A DNA stretch of 64,000 nucleotides. Source: Longimicrobiales bacterium (GTDB lineage Bacteria > Gemmatimonadota > Gemmatimonadetes > Longimicrobiales > Gaopeijiaceae). Every line of letters starts with the position of its first letter. Within the stretch, counting starts at the first letter, position 1. The stretch is from positions 884,134-948,133 of the forward strand of contig CATQHQ010000001.1 of NCBI GenBank assembly GCA_958296005.1, written 5' to 3'. The translations under genes were made by a program, and so were the position numbers. Of the stretch, positions 32,948 to 42,041 are shown one piece after another. Below the pieces are notes generated by a model that saw only the letters and a program-made list of their open reading frames with translations, searched no databases and was not told the DNA's origin.

Positions 32948-34921
32948 CTAACGTCCCCCGTTGATCGTCGCCGTTTCGTCCTTCAGGAACTGGTCGAAGA
33001 AATCGAGCATGTCCATGAGCATCTTGCGGCGGTTGGCCTTGCCGTAGACGTAGTAGTTCTCGTTGGGGTAGGTCGTGTAGCGGAAGGGCTTGTAGTAATT
33101 CTCCAGCGCGCGGGCGAAGAGTTCCGACTGGTCGGAGCCCGGGTAGCGTCCGACCCCATGGACCATGAACACGGGCGTCGCCACCTTCGCCACATCGGTG
33201 ATCGCCGAACTGCGCTGCCAGACGTCTTGGCTGGTGGCGAACGGTCCCAGCTCGTGCTCCAGCAGCTTGACGTGGCGCAGCTCGTTCTCGCCGTGGTAGA
33301 AGTGCACCCAGTCGGCGTAGCCCGAGCCGGCGATGCCGGCACGGAAGTAGCCGGGCGAAAACGCCACCGCGTACATAGTCATGACGCCGCCGTAGCTGGT
33401 GCCGGTGATGCCGATCCGCTCCGGGTCGACCTCCGGCAGTGTCTTCAAGTACTCGCCGCCCGCCACCACGTCCTCCAGGTCGCAGTGCCCCCAGCAACCG
33501 TTGTTGCCATCGGCGAACGACTTCCCGTAGCCCGAACTGCCCCGGATGTTGGGCAGGAGCACGACGTAGCCCCGTTGGGCGAAGAACTGGACGTGCTGCT
33601 GGAAGGTGTCGTTGAACTGGGACGTGGGGCCGCCGTGGATCCACAGGACGCCCGGTCGGCTGCCGCCGGACGTCGTGGGCGGACGGTACAGGTACGCCGA
33701 AATCTCGTACCCGTCGGTGCTGGCGTAGCGGACCTTCTCGGGCACGACCAAACGGTCCTCGAAGCCTCCGGCAGGCATGGAGCGGGTCAGCTGGCGCGTC
33801 TTCCCTTCGTCCAACGACACGGTGAAGAGGTCCTTGGGCTTCGTGAGACCCTCCGCAAAGTAGGCGAGCGCGTCGCTGCCCGGGGCCCACGACGGCGCCG
33901 ACACGACCCCTTCGTCGGGCGACACGAGCACGCGGGGTTGTCCGCCGTCCGCCGACACCACGCGCAAGTCGTGATGGCCGTTGTGGTTCTCCGTGTAGGC
34001 GATCCAACGCCCGTCGGGGGACCACTTGGCGGCGCTCTGATCCGCCTCCGCCGGGGCGATCTGCCGAGGTTCCTCCGACGCCCCGCTCAGCGGAGCGAGC
34101 CAGTAGTTGATCCAGCCGCTGCGGTGGGAGGGGAAGAGGACGTGTCGGCCGTCGGGGGACGGCTGGGGGTAGCCGAAGGTTCCGCCGGCGCGGTAGTCGA
34201 AGAAATCGGTGTCGGTCAGGACGATCGTCGGGTTTCGACCGTCCGCGTCCACGGCGACGACCTCGTGGTCCTCCCATGCATCGTCGAGGCGCACGTACAG
34301 GATGCCCTCGGAGTCCGGCGTCCAGGCGGGGAAGACGTCGTAGCGGGCGTCGGTCGTGAGGCGGCGGACGCGGCCGGTGGCGACGTCGGCGGTCCAGATG
34401 TCGTAGTTGCCGTAGCGGTCCCCGGCGAAGGCGATCCGGCGTTCGTCCGGCGACCAGCTCATGGAGTTGATCCGGGCGCCCAGGCTGGTGAGCTGCACCT
34501 CGCTTCCGTCGTCGGCGGACCACAGCCATATCTCCGGCGCGCCGCTCTTGTCGGACACGTAGGAGATCCAGCGGCCCTCCGGGGACCAGCCCGGCATCTG
34601 CGACGCCAGGAAGTGGCCGGAGCTGCCCATATCCACTGGAATGCGCACGGGAAAGCCGCCGTCGGGAGAGATCGTCGTCAGGCCGCCGGTCAGTGCCGAC
34701 TGCACCAGGATCTCCGAACCCCGAGGCGACCACGCCGGCGTGCCGGACACGACGGACTCGATCGAGAGGAGCTGGTCGATGCCGAGGACCTGGGCGTCGG
34801 CCTGGGAGTGGAGAGCGGTTGCCAGCGCGACGACCGAGACCGCGCCGACGCGTCGTAGCGAAGAACGGCTGGATCTGTCGGTGCGGACTGCCCTGCGTCC
34901 GCATGTTGCTGCTGTTGCCAT
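32948..34921 (-). CDS. Exported S9-family (prolyl oligopeptidase-like) protein with altered catalytic site
   Basis: The start is the ATG at 34921, with AAGGAAG upstream (657 aa). A signal peptide ends near ADAQ. Residues about 40-370 form a WD40-like PD40 propeller (GTPAWSPRGSEILVQS, PGWSPEGRWISYVSDKSG, MSWSPDERRIAFAGDRYG). Residues about 390-640 form an alpha/beta-hydrolase with LWIHGGPTSQFN, NIRGSSGYGK and the nucleophile elbow GTSYGG. The loop that normally gives Asp reads MVHGVGRYPGSDQS, and the block that normally gives His (YPGEGHG) reads TYPNENYYVYG. It may be a specialised or inactive relative. It ends the SusC-SusD operon. Confidence 0.88.
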   Translation of the reverse strand: MATAATCGRRAVRTDRSSRSSLRRVGAVSVVALATALHSQADAQVLGIDQLLSIESVVSGTPAWSPRGSEILVQSALTGGLTTISPDGGFPVRIPVDMGSSGHFLASQMPGWSPEGRWISYVSDKSGAPEIWLWSADDGSEVQLTSLGARINSMSWSPDERRIAFAGDRYGNYDIWTADVATGRVRRLTTDARYDVFPAWTPDSEGILYVRLDDAWEDHEVVAVDADGRNPTIVLTDTDFFDYRAGGTFGYPQPSPDGRHVLFPSHRSGWINYWLAPLSGASEEPRQIAPAEADQSAAKWSPDGRWIAYTENHNGHHDLRVVSADGGQPRVLVSPDEGVVSAPSWAPGSDALAYFAEGLTKPKDLFTVSLDEGKTRQLTRSMPAGGFEDRLVVPEKVRYASTDGYEISAYLYRPPTTSGGSRPGVLWIHGGPTSQFNDTFQQHVQFFAQRGYVVLLPNIRGSSGYGKSFADGNNGCWGHCDLEDVVAGGEYLKTLPEVDPERIGITGTSYGGVMTMYAVAFSPGYFRAGIAGSGYADWVHFYHGENELRHVKLLEHELGPFATSQDVWQRSSAITDVAKVATPVFMVHGVGRYPGSDQSELFARALENYYKPFRYTTYPNENYYVYGKANRRKMLMDMLDFFDQFLKDETATINGGR

Positions 34922-34944
34922 AGTGTTCTTCCTTCCGAGCGGCC

Positions 34945-35382
34945 TCAATAGATCCAAAGGCTCGACTGTTTCAGATGATTCTCCAGGCGCCACCAGATCG
35001 TCTGGCCGCGACCGGGGTAGATCGTCGCGCTGTAGTGGGGCGCTTCGGAACCGACGGGGTCGGCCACGAGGCGGAAGCCGGAGCCCGCGAGCAAGCTGCG
35101 TGGAAGGGCCACCGAGTCCGTGCGCATGCTCGTCACCGACAGGAGACGGTAGCGCTCCGCCTCCCGAACGGCGTAGATGCGCATGTCGGCCCAGTTGCGG
35201 TTGTGCACGAGCAGGCGGCTGGGCTCCTCCGCAGTGCTCGCTAGGCCGGCCGCGTCCTCCCGGCCTTCCGACGGCGAGGACCCGAGGGACGCGCAGGCCG
35301 CCGTCGTCAGCAACAGGGCAACGACGGCCGGGATCGCTTCTCTTCTCCCTGCTACGGGACGAACCCCGGCTGGGGCGTGCAC
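34945..35382 (-). CDS. Small hypothetical lipoprotein between SusD and S9 genes
   Basis: The frame has an N-terminal hydrophobic segment AIPAVVALLLTTAACASL with a lipobox Cys, followed by LLVHNRNWADMRIYAVREAE and TIWWRLENHL. The start is uncertain. The GTG at 35382, inside the end of the SusD gene, gives 145 aa and a reasonable signal peptide; no better ATG exists. The mature part looks like a beta-sandwich protein common in operons of this kind. I do not know its function. It is co-transcribed with SusC, SusD and the S9 protein. Confidence 0.65.
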   Translation of the reverse strand: MHAPAGVRPVAGRREAIPAVVALLLTTAACASLGSSPSEGREDAAGLASTAEEPSRLLVHNRNWADMRIYAVREAERYRLLSVTSMRTDSVALPRSLLAGSGFRLVADPVGSEAPHYSATIYPGRGQTIWWRLENHLKQSSLWIY

Positions 35383-36749
35383 CCTGCTGGGACGTCCGGC
35401 TCCCGGGGCAGGCATTCGCTCAACGGATACGGCATGGCGTCGTGGAGGCGCTGGTCGGCGCTGGGAGGACCGAGTACGGGGATCTCCATCAGCTTGCCGT
35501 AGCGGTTCATGTCGATCCAGGTGTGGCCCCACTCGAACACGAGAGAGAACCGCTTGTTGTACAGCAGCTCGTTCAGCAGCTCCGCGTCGGTGCCGGTGTA
35601 GGGGTCCGGGAGCGGCTCCAGGCCTCCCGATGCCATGCGCACCAAGTTGATGTCCTCGATCGCTTTGTCGCGGTCGCCCATCGCCAAGTTCGCCTCGGCC
35701 CGCAACAGCACGAGCTCCTCGTTCTTGACCCATACGAAGGGGTCGCCGGGGTTCTCGTACAGCGTGTACTGCAGGTCCGACGCCACCTCCAGCAGCTGGT
35801 AGGTGGGCACGACCTTGAACTTGTCCTGGAAGCGCATGTCCCGAGAACCGTCGGCCCGCAGCTGTGCCTCGTCGCGGAAGCGGGTGTTCGCCCAGAGCAG
35901 GTCGGGACGGTTGGCGGGGTTCACCATGTCGCCGGAGTTGACCGACCAGTCGTGGTACGCCCCGTAGTCCAGTGCTCGATCCGCGTCCAGGAACGACTCC
36001 GAAAGGGCCTGCAGCGCGGCGCTCCAGTTGTTCCGCTGCACCTCGGTGCGCGCCTTCAGGGCGCGGTTGAGCATGAGGAAGGACTGGGGCGCGTCAAAGT
36101 CGCTCAGCCCGCCGGGCACGCTCAACGGCCACGCGGCGGCGCTACCCAACTCCGAGCGCGCCTCGTCCAGCAGGTTCGCGATGTGGTTGTACAGCTCCGC
36201 CTCGGACACGATCGGTGCCGGGTCGTCGTTGGGGTCGGCGCCTACCGCCACCGGTGCCCCCAGCCGCCGCCGCGTGACGGCAACGTGGAGAAACTCATAC
36301 GCCTGAATTGTCTTGGCGAAGCCCCGCACTCCCGCCTTCTCGCCTTCGGGCAGCTCGGACGACTCCAGCGCCGCCAGCAGCAGGTTGGCGTTGCGGATGT
36401 TGTGGTACGCCTCCGTCCACACCTGCGTGCCCACCCACAGCGTCCCGTCCCAGGGGTCCCGCACGCTGCCGGGCAACGCCGACCCCGTCGGCGCCATCGG
36501 ATAGACCTCCCGCCCGAAGGCGCCGACCCACATCACCATGTCGCCGGCCGTGATCCTCGTGCTGAAGAGCAGCCCTTGGGCCGCCGCGGCGAGTGCAGCC
36601 CGGTTGGGGTTGTTCTGCAGGTCCTCGACGCTGGGGTTGTTGAAGTCGGGGACCGTCAGTTCGCACGCGGAAACAGCGGCGAGGGTTGCCAGAAGCCCGG
36701 CCGACCGCCGCCGCCCGCCGGCCCGGGAACTGCCGAACTGACCGTTCAT
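35352..36749 (-). CDS. SusD/RagB-family outer-membrane nutrient-binding lipoprotein
   Basis: The start is the ATG at 36749 (465 aa), behind AGGAGG. An in-frame ATG at 36782 overlaps the SusC stop (ATGA) and is a fair alternative. The signal peptide ends SACELTVPDFNNP, with Cys as the lipid site, and DFNNPSVEDL is the classic start of a mature SusD. Helical TPR-like blocks follow, then RAEANLAMGDRDKAIEDINLVR and LLYNKRFSLVFEWGHTWIDM near the C-terminus. It forms the lid on the TonB barrel encoded just upstream and captures ligand for import. The ligand is not readable; no glycoside hydrolase is adjacent, and an S9 protein suggests peptides. Confidence 0.94.
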   Translation of the reverse strand: MNGQFGSSRAGGRRRSAGLLATLAAVSACELTVPDFNNPSVEDLQNNPNRAALAAAAQGLLFSTRITAGDMVMWVGAFGREVYPMAPTGSALPGSVRDPWDGTLWVGTQVWTEAYHNIRNANLLLAALESSELPEGEKAGVRGFAKTIQAYEFLHVAVTRRRLGAPVAVGADPNDDPAPIVSEAELYNHIANLLDEARSELGSAAAWPLSVPGGLSDFDAPQSFLMLNRALKARTEVQRNNWSAALQALSESFLDADRALDYGAYHDWSVNSGDMVNPANRPDLLWANTRFRDEAQLRADGSRDMRFQDKFKVVPTYQLLEVASDLQYTLYENPGDPFVWVKNEELVLLRAEANLAMGDRDKAIEDINLVRMASGGLEPLPDPYTGTDAELLNELLYNKRFSLVFEWGHTWIDMNRYGKLMEIPVLGPPSADQRLHDAMPYPLSECLPREPDVPAGCTPQPGFVP

Positions 36750-36778
36750 CCGTCTGGTCCTCCTGCGCGTTGCGGAGA

Positions 36779-39700
36779 TCATCGGAACGCCACGTCCACC
36801 GAGAACCAGAAGCTCCGGCTCGGCGGGAAGGGCGCCACGTCCTGTCCCCGGCCGACCGCTTCGCTGCCGAAGTTGCTCACTTCGGGGTCGAGGCCGGGGT
36901 AGTCGGTGAACGTCAACAAGTTGCGGCCGCTGACGTTGAGGCGAACGGAACGCACGCTGCGCCAGATGCCGGCCACCACGCTGGCGGGCAGCTCGTAGCC
37001 GACGGTGAGCTCCCGGAGCTTGACGAACGAAGCGTCCTGAAAGTAGGTGCCGGTATTGTTGGGAAACTCGCGGTTCCGTTTCACGCACACGCTCTCGCCG
37101 TCCACCAGGTCGTTGCAGTCTTCTGTGTTGCGCGTCAGGTCGAAGAGGAAGCGGGTGAGGTTGTTGACGGTGCCGCCCTTCTGCCAGTCCAACGTGCCGA
37201 AGACGTTGAACCGGCCGAAACTCAAGTCGTTCGAGACCCCGAGCCGGAAGTCGGCGTTGGCGTCGGCGATGGGGCGGACCGCCACTTCGCCCGTCTCCGG
37301 ATCTGGACCGTTGCCCCACAGCCACGTCAGGGATCGGCCCTCTTCGGCCACCGTGGTCCCGTAGAAGTAGCCGAAGCCCTGGATCGTAAACCGGGGAACG
37401 GGAAGCGAAGTCACCTTGCTGCGGTCCATGCCGAACGTCGCCCGGGCAGTCCACTGGAACTCCCGAGTGAAGTAGGGCACCACCGTCAACGCCGTCTCGA
37501 TCCCCCAGGCGTTGATCTCGCCGCCGTTGAAGATCGCTTCGTTGAAACCGGTGGAGGGCGCCAAGGAGCGTTCCAGGATTACGTCGCGGATCGTCTTGTT
37601 GTAGTAGGTGAACTCTACGGTGGCCCGGTCCTCCAACAGGGTTGCGTCGAAGCCGCCCTCGATCTCGGTTTGGCGCTCCGGACGCAGATCCAGCGCGGCC
37701 GTGGCGCCTTCCACCCGCAACGCCGGCAGCCCGGCGATGTTGCGTCCTTCGTACTCCGTGAACTTCTGCCCGTAGACCGGCTGGTTGCCCGACTGGCCCC
37801 ACGCACCCCGGAACTTGATCTCTTCAAGTCCGCCGCTTCCCACAGGCAGGCGGAAGGAAGCCGCGAGCTTGGGGTAGAAGTGGTACTCGTCGGTAGCGGA
37901 GTTGTTGGAGCTGCGGTCTGCGCGGACACCCGCGGTGAGGAGCACCCGTTCGTCGAACAGAAGCACTTCCTCCTGCGCAAAGATGCCGAAGTCCACGGAT
38001 CGGGCCCGATCCTGACGCACTTCCGTCGCCGTTCCCCGGTCGATGTTCTGAAGTCCGCCGATCAGGTTCTTGGCGATCGTGCTGCTCACGTCCAAGTCGC
38101 GGATCTCGTACTGGGTACCGAACGAGGTGGTGGACTGGAGGGCGTCGGAGTTGAAGGTGTAGACGGCGTTGGCGTTGACGTTGAGGTACTGGCTGTAGCC
38201 GGAGCCCAGCACCGAAGTGCCCGACAGGCCGTCGTTGGGCTCGAACTGGGACTCGGGAGGCGAGAACAGCGCGTTTTTCTGGTTGAAGAAGTCGATGCCG
38301 CCGGTCGTGCTTAGGCGCAGGGTGTGGGTGCGTGACGAGATCGCGTCGAACGTCAGGTTGCCGGAGCCCACGAACCGCCACACCTCCTCGTTGTTCCGCA
38401 CCAGCGAGGCCGTCTCCAGGATGTTGGAAGCGGCGAAGGGGTTGCGGGGGTAGGTGCCCTGGCCGTTGGGGCAGTCGTCCACGTCGGCTTGGCGGCTCCC
38501 GTCCCCGCAGGTCGCGCGCAGGTCCACGAAGCTGGGGGTGGACGGCAGCGTCATGTAGTAGCTGATGCTGCGGTTGTCGTTGTTGGTGATCCCCCGTCCC
38601 GCGAGGGTGTGGACCGCGTTGGTGTTCAGACTGAACGAAAGCTTGTCGCCCAGCGTCTGGTCGATGTTGAGCTTGATCGATTCCTTGTTGTAGAAGGTGT
38701 TGTCGATGATCCCGCCGTCGTGCTTGACCAAACCGGAAGCGTAGTAGCGCGTGTCCTCGGTGCCTCCGCCGACGCTGGCCGCAGTCTCGTAGGAAAGGGG
38801 CGTCCGACCTGCCAGCAGCTCCTCGTGGTCGAAGAACTTGCCGGGCGCCCAATGGTTGGCCGCCTGCGGGCCGAAGAACTCGACGGCTTCCTCCATCGAC
38901 GTGAACTCCCGCAGCCCCAGCTTGTTGGCAAGCTGAAAGAAGCCAAAGCGCTGGGTGACGTTGAACTGGGGTGTGCCCACTCGTCCCCGCTTCGTGCGGA
39001 TGATGATCACCCCGTTGTTGGCCTTGGAGCCGTAGATCGCGGCGGCCGACGCTCCCTTCAGGACTTCGATGCTCTCGATGTCGTAGGGGTTCAGGTCGGA
39101 GATGCGGTTGGCCGAGTTGTCCTGGGAACCACCACGGACCGGGTTCGAGGACGAGACCGTGACCGCGTGCACGCCCGACGGGATCGTCTCGTCGCTGACG
39201 ATGACGCCGTCCACGACGTAGAGGGGTCGGTGGTTCCCCAGAATTGTGGACACGCCTCGGAGCTGGAGCTGCATCCCTCCGCCGGGCGCGCCGGAGTTTG
39301 ATTGGATGTTGGCGCCGGCCACCTTCCCCCGTAGCGCCTGCTCCACCGAGGCCGCGGGGACCCGGTCCAGCTCCCGGGCGCTCACCGACGAGACGGCGTT
39401 GGCCAAGTTGCGACGGGAGATGCCGGTGGCTTGGCCGGTGACCACGACCTCGTCCAGGTTGAGGATGTCGATGCGAAGGGCCACGCTCACGTTGTTGGTC
39501 CCTGCGGGAACCATGACCGTGCCCGGCTGGTAGCCCAGCATGGTGATCGCCAGCACGACTTCGCCGGGCGCGACGGCGAAGGAGAAGGTGCCGTCCTCGT
39601 TTGTGAAGGTTCCCTGCGTGGTGCCCGGTACCGCGACGACGGCGCCCGAGATCGGCCCGCCGGTGGTCGCGTCGGACACCGAGCCGGTGAGAACTCGGGT

Positions 39701-39793
39701 TTGCGCGTGGAGGGCGTGGGCTCCGCAGAGCAGGACCAACCCCGCCGCCAGCGTCACGAGAAGAAGTGCCGGCGCTTCACGACGACGGTTCAT
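36779..39793 (-). CDS. SusC/RagA-family TonB-dependent outer-membrane transporter
   Basis: The start is the ATG at 39793, behind AAGGAGG (1004 aa). A signal peptide (ALLLVTLAAGLVLL...LHAQ) is followed by a carboxypeptidase-regulatory-like domain (LTGSVSDATTGGPISGAVV). Next come a TonB box-like region (LDEVVVTGQATG) and a plug (RVPAASVEQALRGKVAGANI, LRGVSTILGNHRPLYVVDG, SIEVLKGASAAAIYGSKAN). The 22-strand barrel ends with the aromatic VDVAFR. It imports oligomeric nutrients with the SusD lid. It is divergent from a Tat metallophosphoesterase gene; 137 bp between the starts must hold both promoters. Confidence 0.96.
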   Translation of the reverse strand: MNRRREAPALLLVTLAAGLVLLCGAHALHAQTRVLTGSVSDATTGGPISGAVVAVPGTTQGTFTNEDGTFSFAVAPGEVVLAITMLGYQPGTVMVPAGTNNVSVALRIDILNLDEVVVTGQATGISRRNLANAVSSVSARELDRVPAASVEQALRGKVAGANIQSNSGAPGGGMQLQLRGVSTILGNHRPLYVVDGVIVSDETIPSGVHAVTVSSSNPVRGGSQDNSANRISDLNPYDIESIEVLKGASAAAIYGSKANNGVIIIRTKRGRVGTPQFNVTQRFGFFQLANKLGLREFTSMEEAVEFFGPQAANHWAPGKFFDHEELLAGRTPLSYETAASVGGGTEDTRYYASGLVKHDGGIIDNTFYNKESIKLNIDQTLGDKLSFSLNTNAVHTLAGRGITNNDNRSISYYMTLPSTPSFVDLRATCGDGSRQADVDDCPNGQGTYPRNPFAASNILETASLVRNNEEVWRFVGSGNLTFDAISSRTHTLRLSTTGGIDFFNQKNALFSPPESQFEPNDGLSGTSVLGSGYSQYLNVNANAVYTFNSDALQSTTSFGTQYEIRDLDVSSTIAKNLIGGLQNIDRGTATEVRQDRARSVDFGIFAQEEVLLFDERVLLTAGVRADRSSNNSATDEYHFYPKLAASFRLPVGSGGLEEIKFRGAWGQSGNQPVYGQKFTEYEGRNIAGLPALRVEGATAALDLRPERQTEIEGGFDATLLEDRATVEFTYYNKTIRDVILERSLAPSTGFNEAIFNGGEINAWGIETALTVVPYFTREFQWTARATFGMDRSKVTSLPVPRFTIQGFGYFYGTTVAEEGRSLTWLWGNGPDPETGEVAVRPIADANADFRLGVSNDLSFGRFNVFGTLDWQKGGTVNNLTRFLFDLTRNTEDCNDLVDGESVCVKRNREFPNNTGTYFQDASFVKLRELTVGYELPASVVAGIWRSVRSVRLNVSGRNLLTFTDYPGLDPEVSNFGSEAVGRGQDVAPFPPSRSFWFSVDVAFR

Positions 39794-39930
39794 GGAACCT
39801 CCTTGTTGTTGCCGCGCGCGTTCGGTGCCATGGCGGTATGGGGACCGCGGGCGCAAGTTGGTGGCCGGACGCAGGGCGGCCCAGCATCTTGGGGCTGGAG
39901 GATGGTTTCCGCAAGCACAAGGAGCGGACT

Positions 39931-41439
39931 ATGAGCAGGACCGGGACGTCTCGAAGGGAGTTCCTCATGGCCGGGGCTGCCGGCCTGGCCGGGGCCGTCC
40001 TGTCGCCGGGGCGACTGGTGGCGGACCCGTACGCGCCGCTCAGCGATGCGCTTGCCAGGCACGCCCCCGTGCGGGTACGAGGCGTGGTGCGAGCCGCGGG
40101 CCGTGGATTGCCCAGGGTCGCAGTGTCGGACGGCCTCCAAGTCGTGGAGACCGGAACCGACGGTGCCTTCGAGCTCGTCACGACCACCGATCAGGACTTC
40201 GTTTGGTTCTCGGTCCCGTCCGGCTACCGGCTCCCCGTGAACCCGTCGGGCACGGCGCGCTTCTACCAGCCCTTGAGCGCCGCTCCGGAGCAAGCCGCCG
40301 AGTTCGACCTGGAGCCGGACCCGGCGTCCCACGAGAACCACACGCTGGTGCTGCTGGGCGACATCCAGACCCAAGACCAGCAGGAGATGGAGTGGTTCCT
40401 GGAGCAGGCCGTCCCCGACGTGCGGCAGGCGGTGGACGGGCTGGGCGACGAGCACGTCTTCGGCATCGCATGCGGCGACATCATGTACGACGATCTGGCC
40501 CTTTACCCCGCCTACGAGAGCGGCGTGCAACGGATCGGCGTGCCCTTCTTCCAAGTCGTTGGCAACCACGACCTGGACAGGGGCAGCCCAACTGACGAGG
40601 GCTCCACCGAGACGTTCATCCGCCACTTCGGCCCCCGGAACTACTCCTTCGACCGGGGCGCCGTGCACTACGTGACGCTGGACGACGTGTTCTGGTACGG
40701 AAGCGACTACATCGGCTACCTGGACTCGGGCACGCTGACGTGGCTGGAGCAGGACTTGGCGCGCGTGGAGCCGGGTGCGCCGGTGGTCGTGGCCACTCAC
40801 ATCCCGGTGCTGGGAAGCCACTACGCCCGACGGGGCGAAAACTCGCCCCGAGCGGGCTCCGCAATAGCCAACCGAGACGTACTCTACCGCCTCTTGGAGC
40901 CATTTCAGGCCCATGTCCTGGTCGGCCACCTCCACGAGACGGAGCACCTCTTCGGCCAGGGGGTTCACGAGCACGTCGCAGGAGCGGTCTGCGGCGCATG
41001 GTGGAGCGGCCCGATCTGCTGGGACGGCGCCCCAAACGGCTATTGCCTTTACCAAGTCCGCGGCGAAGAGGTCACATGGCGCTACAAGGCCACGGGTCGC
41101 CCCGCCAGCCACCAGATGCGCGTCTACCCTCCCGGTGCCGACCCGGAGGCGCCCGACGACCTCCTGGTCAACGCATGGGACTGGGACCCCGAATGGACGG
41201 TGCGCTGGTTCGCCGACGGTGCGCCGCGGGGCGCAATGGAGCGCCGACGCGGCCCCGACCCGCTCAGCGTCCAGCTGCACGCGGGGCCGGACCTGCCGCC
41301 GCGTCGTCCCTGGGTGGACCCGGTGCCCACGGACCACCTCTTCCGGGCGACGCTCGCGGGCGGCGAGCAGGTCGTGACGGTGGAGGCGACCGACCGGTTC
41401 GGCCGGACCTACACGGAGGAGTGGCGGCGGGGCAGGTGA
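39931..41439 (+). CDS. Tat-exported calcineurin-like phosphoesterase with N- and C-terminal accessory domains
   Basis: The start is the ATG at 39931, behind AAGGAG (502 aa). The Tat signal TSRREFLMAGAAGLAGA directs export folded. Residues about 45-125 are a beta-sandwich cap (VRGVVRAAGRGLPRVAVSDG). The metallophosphoesterase core has LLGDIQTQD, the GDI and GNHD motifs (IACGDIMYD, VVGNHDLDRG), ATHIPV and VGHLHETEH as metal ligands. A C-terminal beta domain (VNAWDWDPEWTVRWFADG) completes the MetallophosN/core/MetallophosC layout. Its target is unknown; relatives act on phosphodiesters or phospholipids. Confidence 0.93.
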   Translation: MSRTGTSRREFLMAGAAGLAGAVLSPGRLVADPYAPLSDALARHAPVRVRGVVRAAGRGLPRVAVSDGLQVVETGTDGAFELVTTTDQDFVWFSVPSGYRLPVNPSGTARFYQPLSAAPEQAAEFDLEPDPASHENHTLVLLGDIQTQDQQEMEWFLEQAVPDVRQAVDGLGDEHVFGIACGDIMYDDLALYPAYESGVQRIGVPFFQVVGNHDLDRGSPTDEGSTETFIRHFGPRNYSFDRGAVHYVTLDDVFWYGSDYIGYLDSGTLTWLEQDLARVEPGAPVVVATHIPVLGSHYARRGENSPRAGSAIANRDVLYRLLEPFQAHVLVGHLHETEHLFGQGVHEHVAGAVCGAWWSGPICWDGAPNGYCLYQVRGEEVTWRYKATGRPASHQMRVYPPGADPEAPDDLLVNAWDWDPEWTVRWFADGAPRGAMERRRGPDPLSVQLHAGPDLPPRRPWVDPVPTDHLFRATLAGGEQVVTVEATDRFGRTYTEEWRRGR

Positions 41440-41490
41440 GCGCTCGGCCGACCTAGGCGACGGCGCCGCTCCTCCGACGGTGGTTGCGCC

Positions 41491-42018
41491 CTACTCCGGT
41501 GGCCCGTCAGGGTGCAGTTCGCACTCCGGCGGCTGAAGTCGAGTCCAGGACAGCGAGACGATCTGCCACGCCTCCGTCTCGACGTTCCGCGCAAGCAGAA
41601 GGCCGTCGGCGCCGCAGTGGCTGAGCTCGTCGCCCACATAGAAGTCGTAGGGCGTCCAGACCATGGCCAGATCGCCGCTGATCCGCACCTCCGGGTCGAA
41701 CATGCGCTCCGTCAGGATCGCGTCGCTGCCCTCGACCCGGGCAACCAGCTCGTCCAGCGTCGAGGTCGAGATCGTGCGGGCGCCTTCTGCAGACCGCTCC
41801 ACCGAGTGCATCACGACCTGCGGGTGCATGATCCGACGAAGCGCTGCGCCGTCGCCCGAGGCGAGGGCGTCGAAGATTGCCTGGACGGTCGCGAGAACCG
41901 CCTCCCGCTCCGAGTCCGTGGGCATGTGGCGGACGACGGACGCGTCGTCGGACGGGGGCGTACAGCTCGGGGTCCCCAGGGTGGCGGCCAGGACCAGCGT
42001 CAAGACCGGGCGCTTCAT
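41491..42018 (-). CDS. SnoaL-like/DUF4440-type lipoprotein
   Basis: The start is the ATG at 42018, with AAGGAGGG upstream (175 aa). The signal peptide LTLVLAATLGTPSC has a lipobox-type Cys. The mature part has the NTF2-like cone fold: REAVLATVQAIFDALASGDG, LRRIMHPQVVMHSV, and then AMVWTPYDFYVGDEL and WQIVSLSWTR. These folds bind small molecules or act as isomerases or dehydratases, but many exported members have no known role. The gene lies 23 nt after the large sortilin-like gene's stop and is likely in its operon. Confidence 0.82.
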   Translation of the reverse strand: MKRPVLTLVLAATLGTPSCTPPSDDASVVRHMPTDSEREAVLATVQAIFDALASGDGAALRRIMHPQVVMHSVERSAEGARTISTSTLDELVARVEGSDAILTERMFDPEVRISGDLAMVWTPYDFYVGDELSHCGADGLLLARNVETEAWQIVSLSWTRLQPPECELHPDGPPE

Positions 42019-42041
42019 GATCCCTCCTTGGTGTGTGGTAC

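Noticed and set aside
34641-36902. 753-aa plus-strand ORF across SusD
   Set aside because: Shadow of SusD and the S9 gene; no domain pattern.
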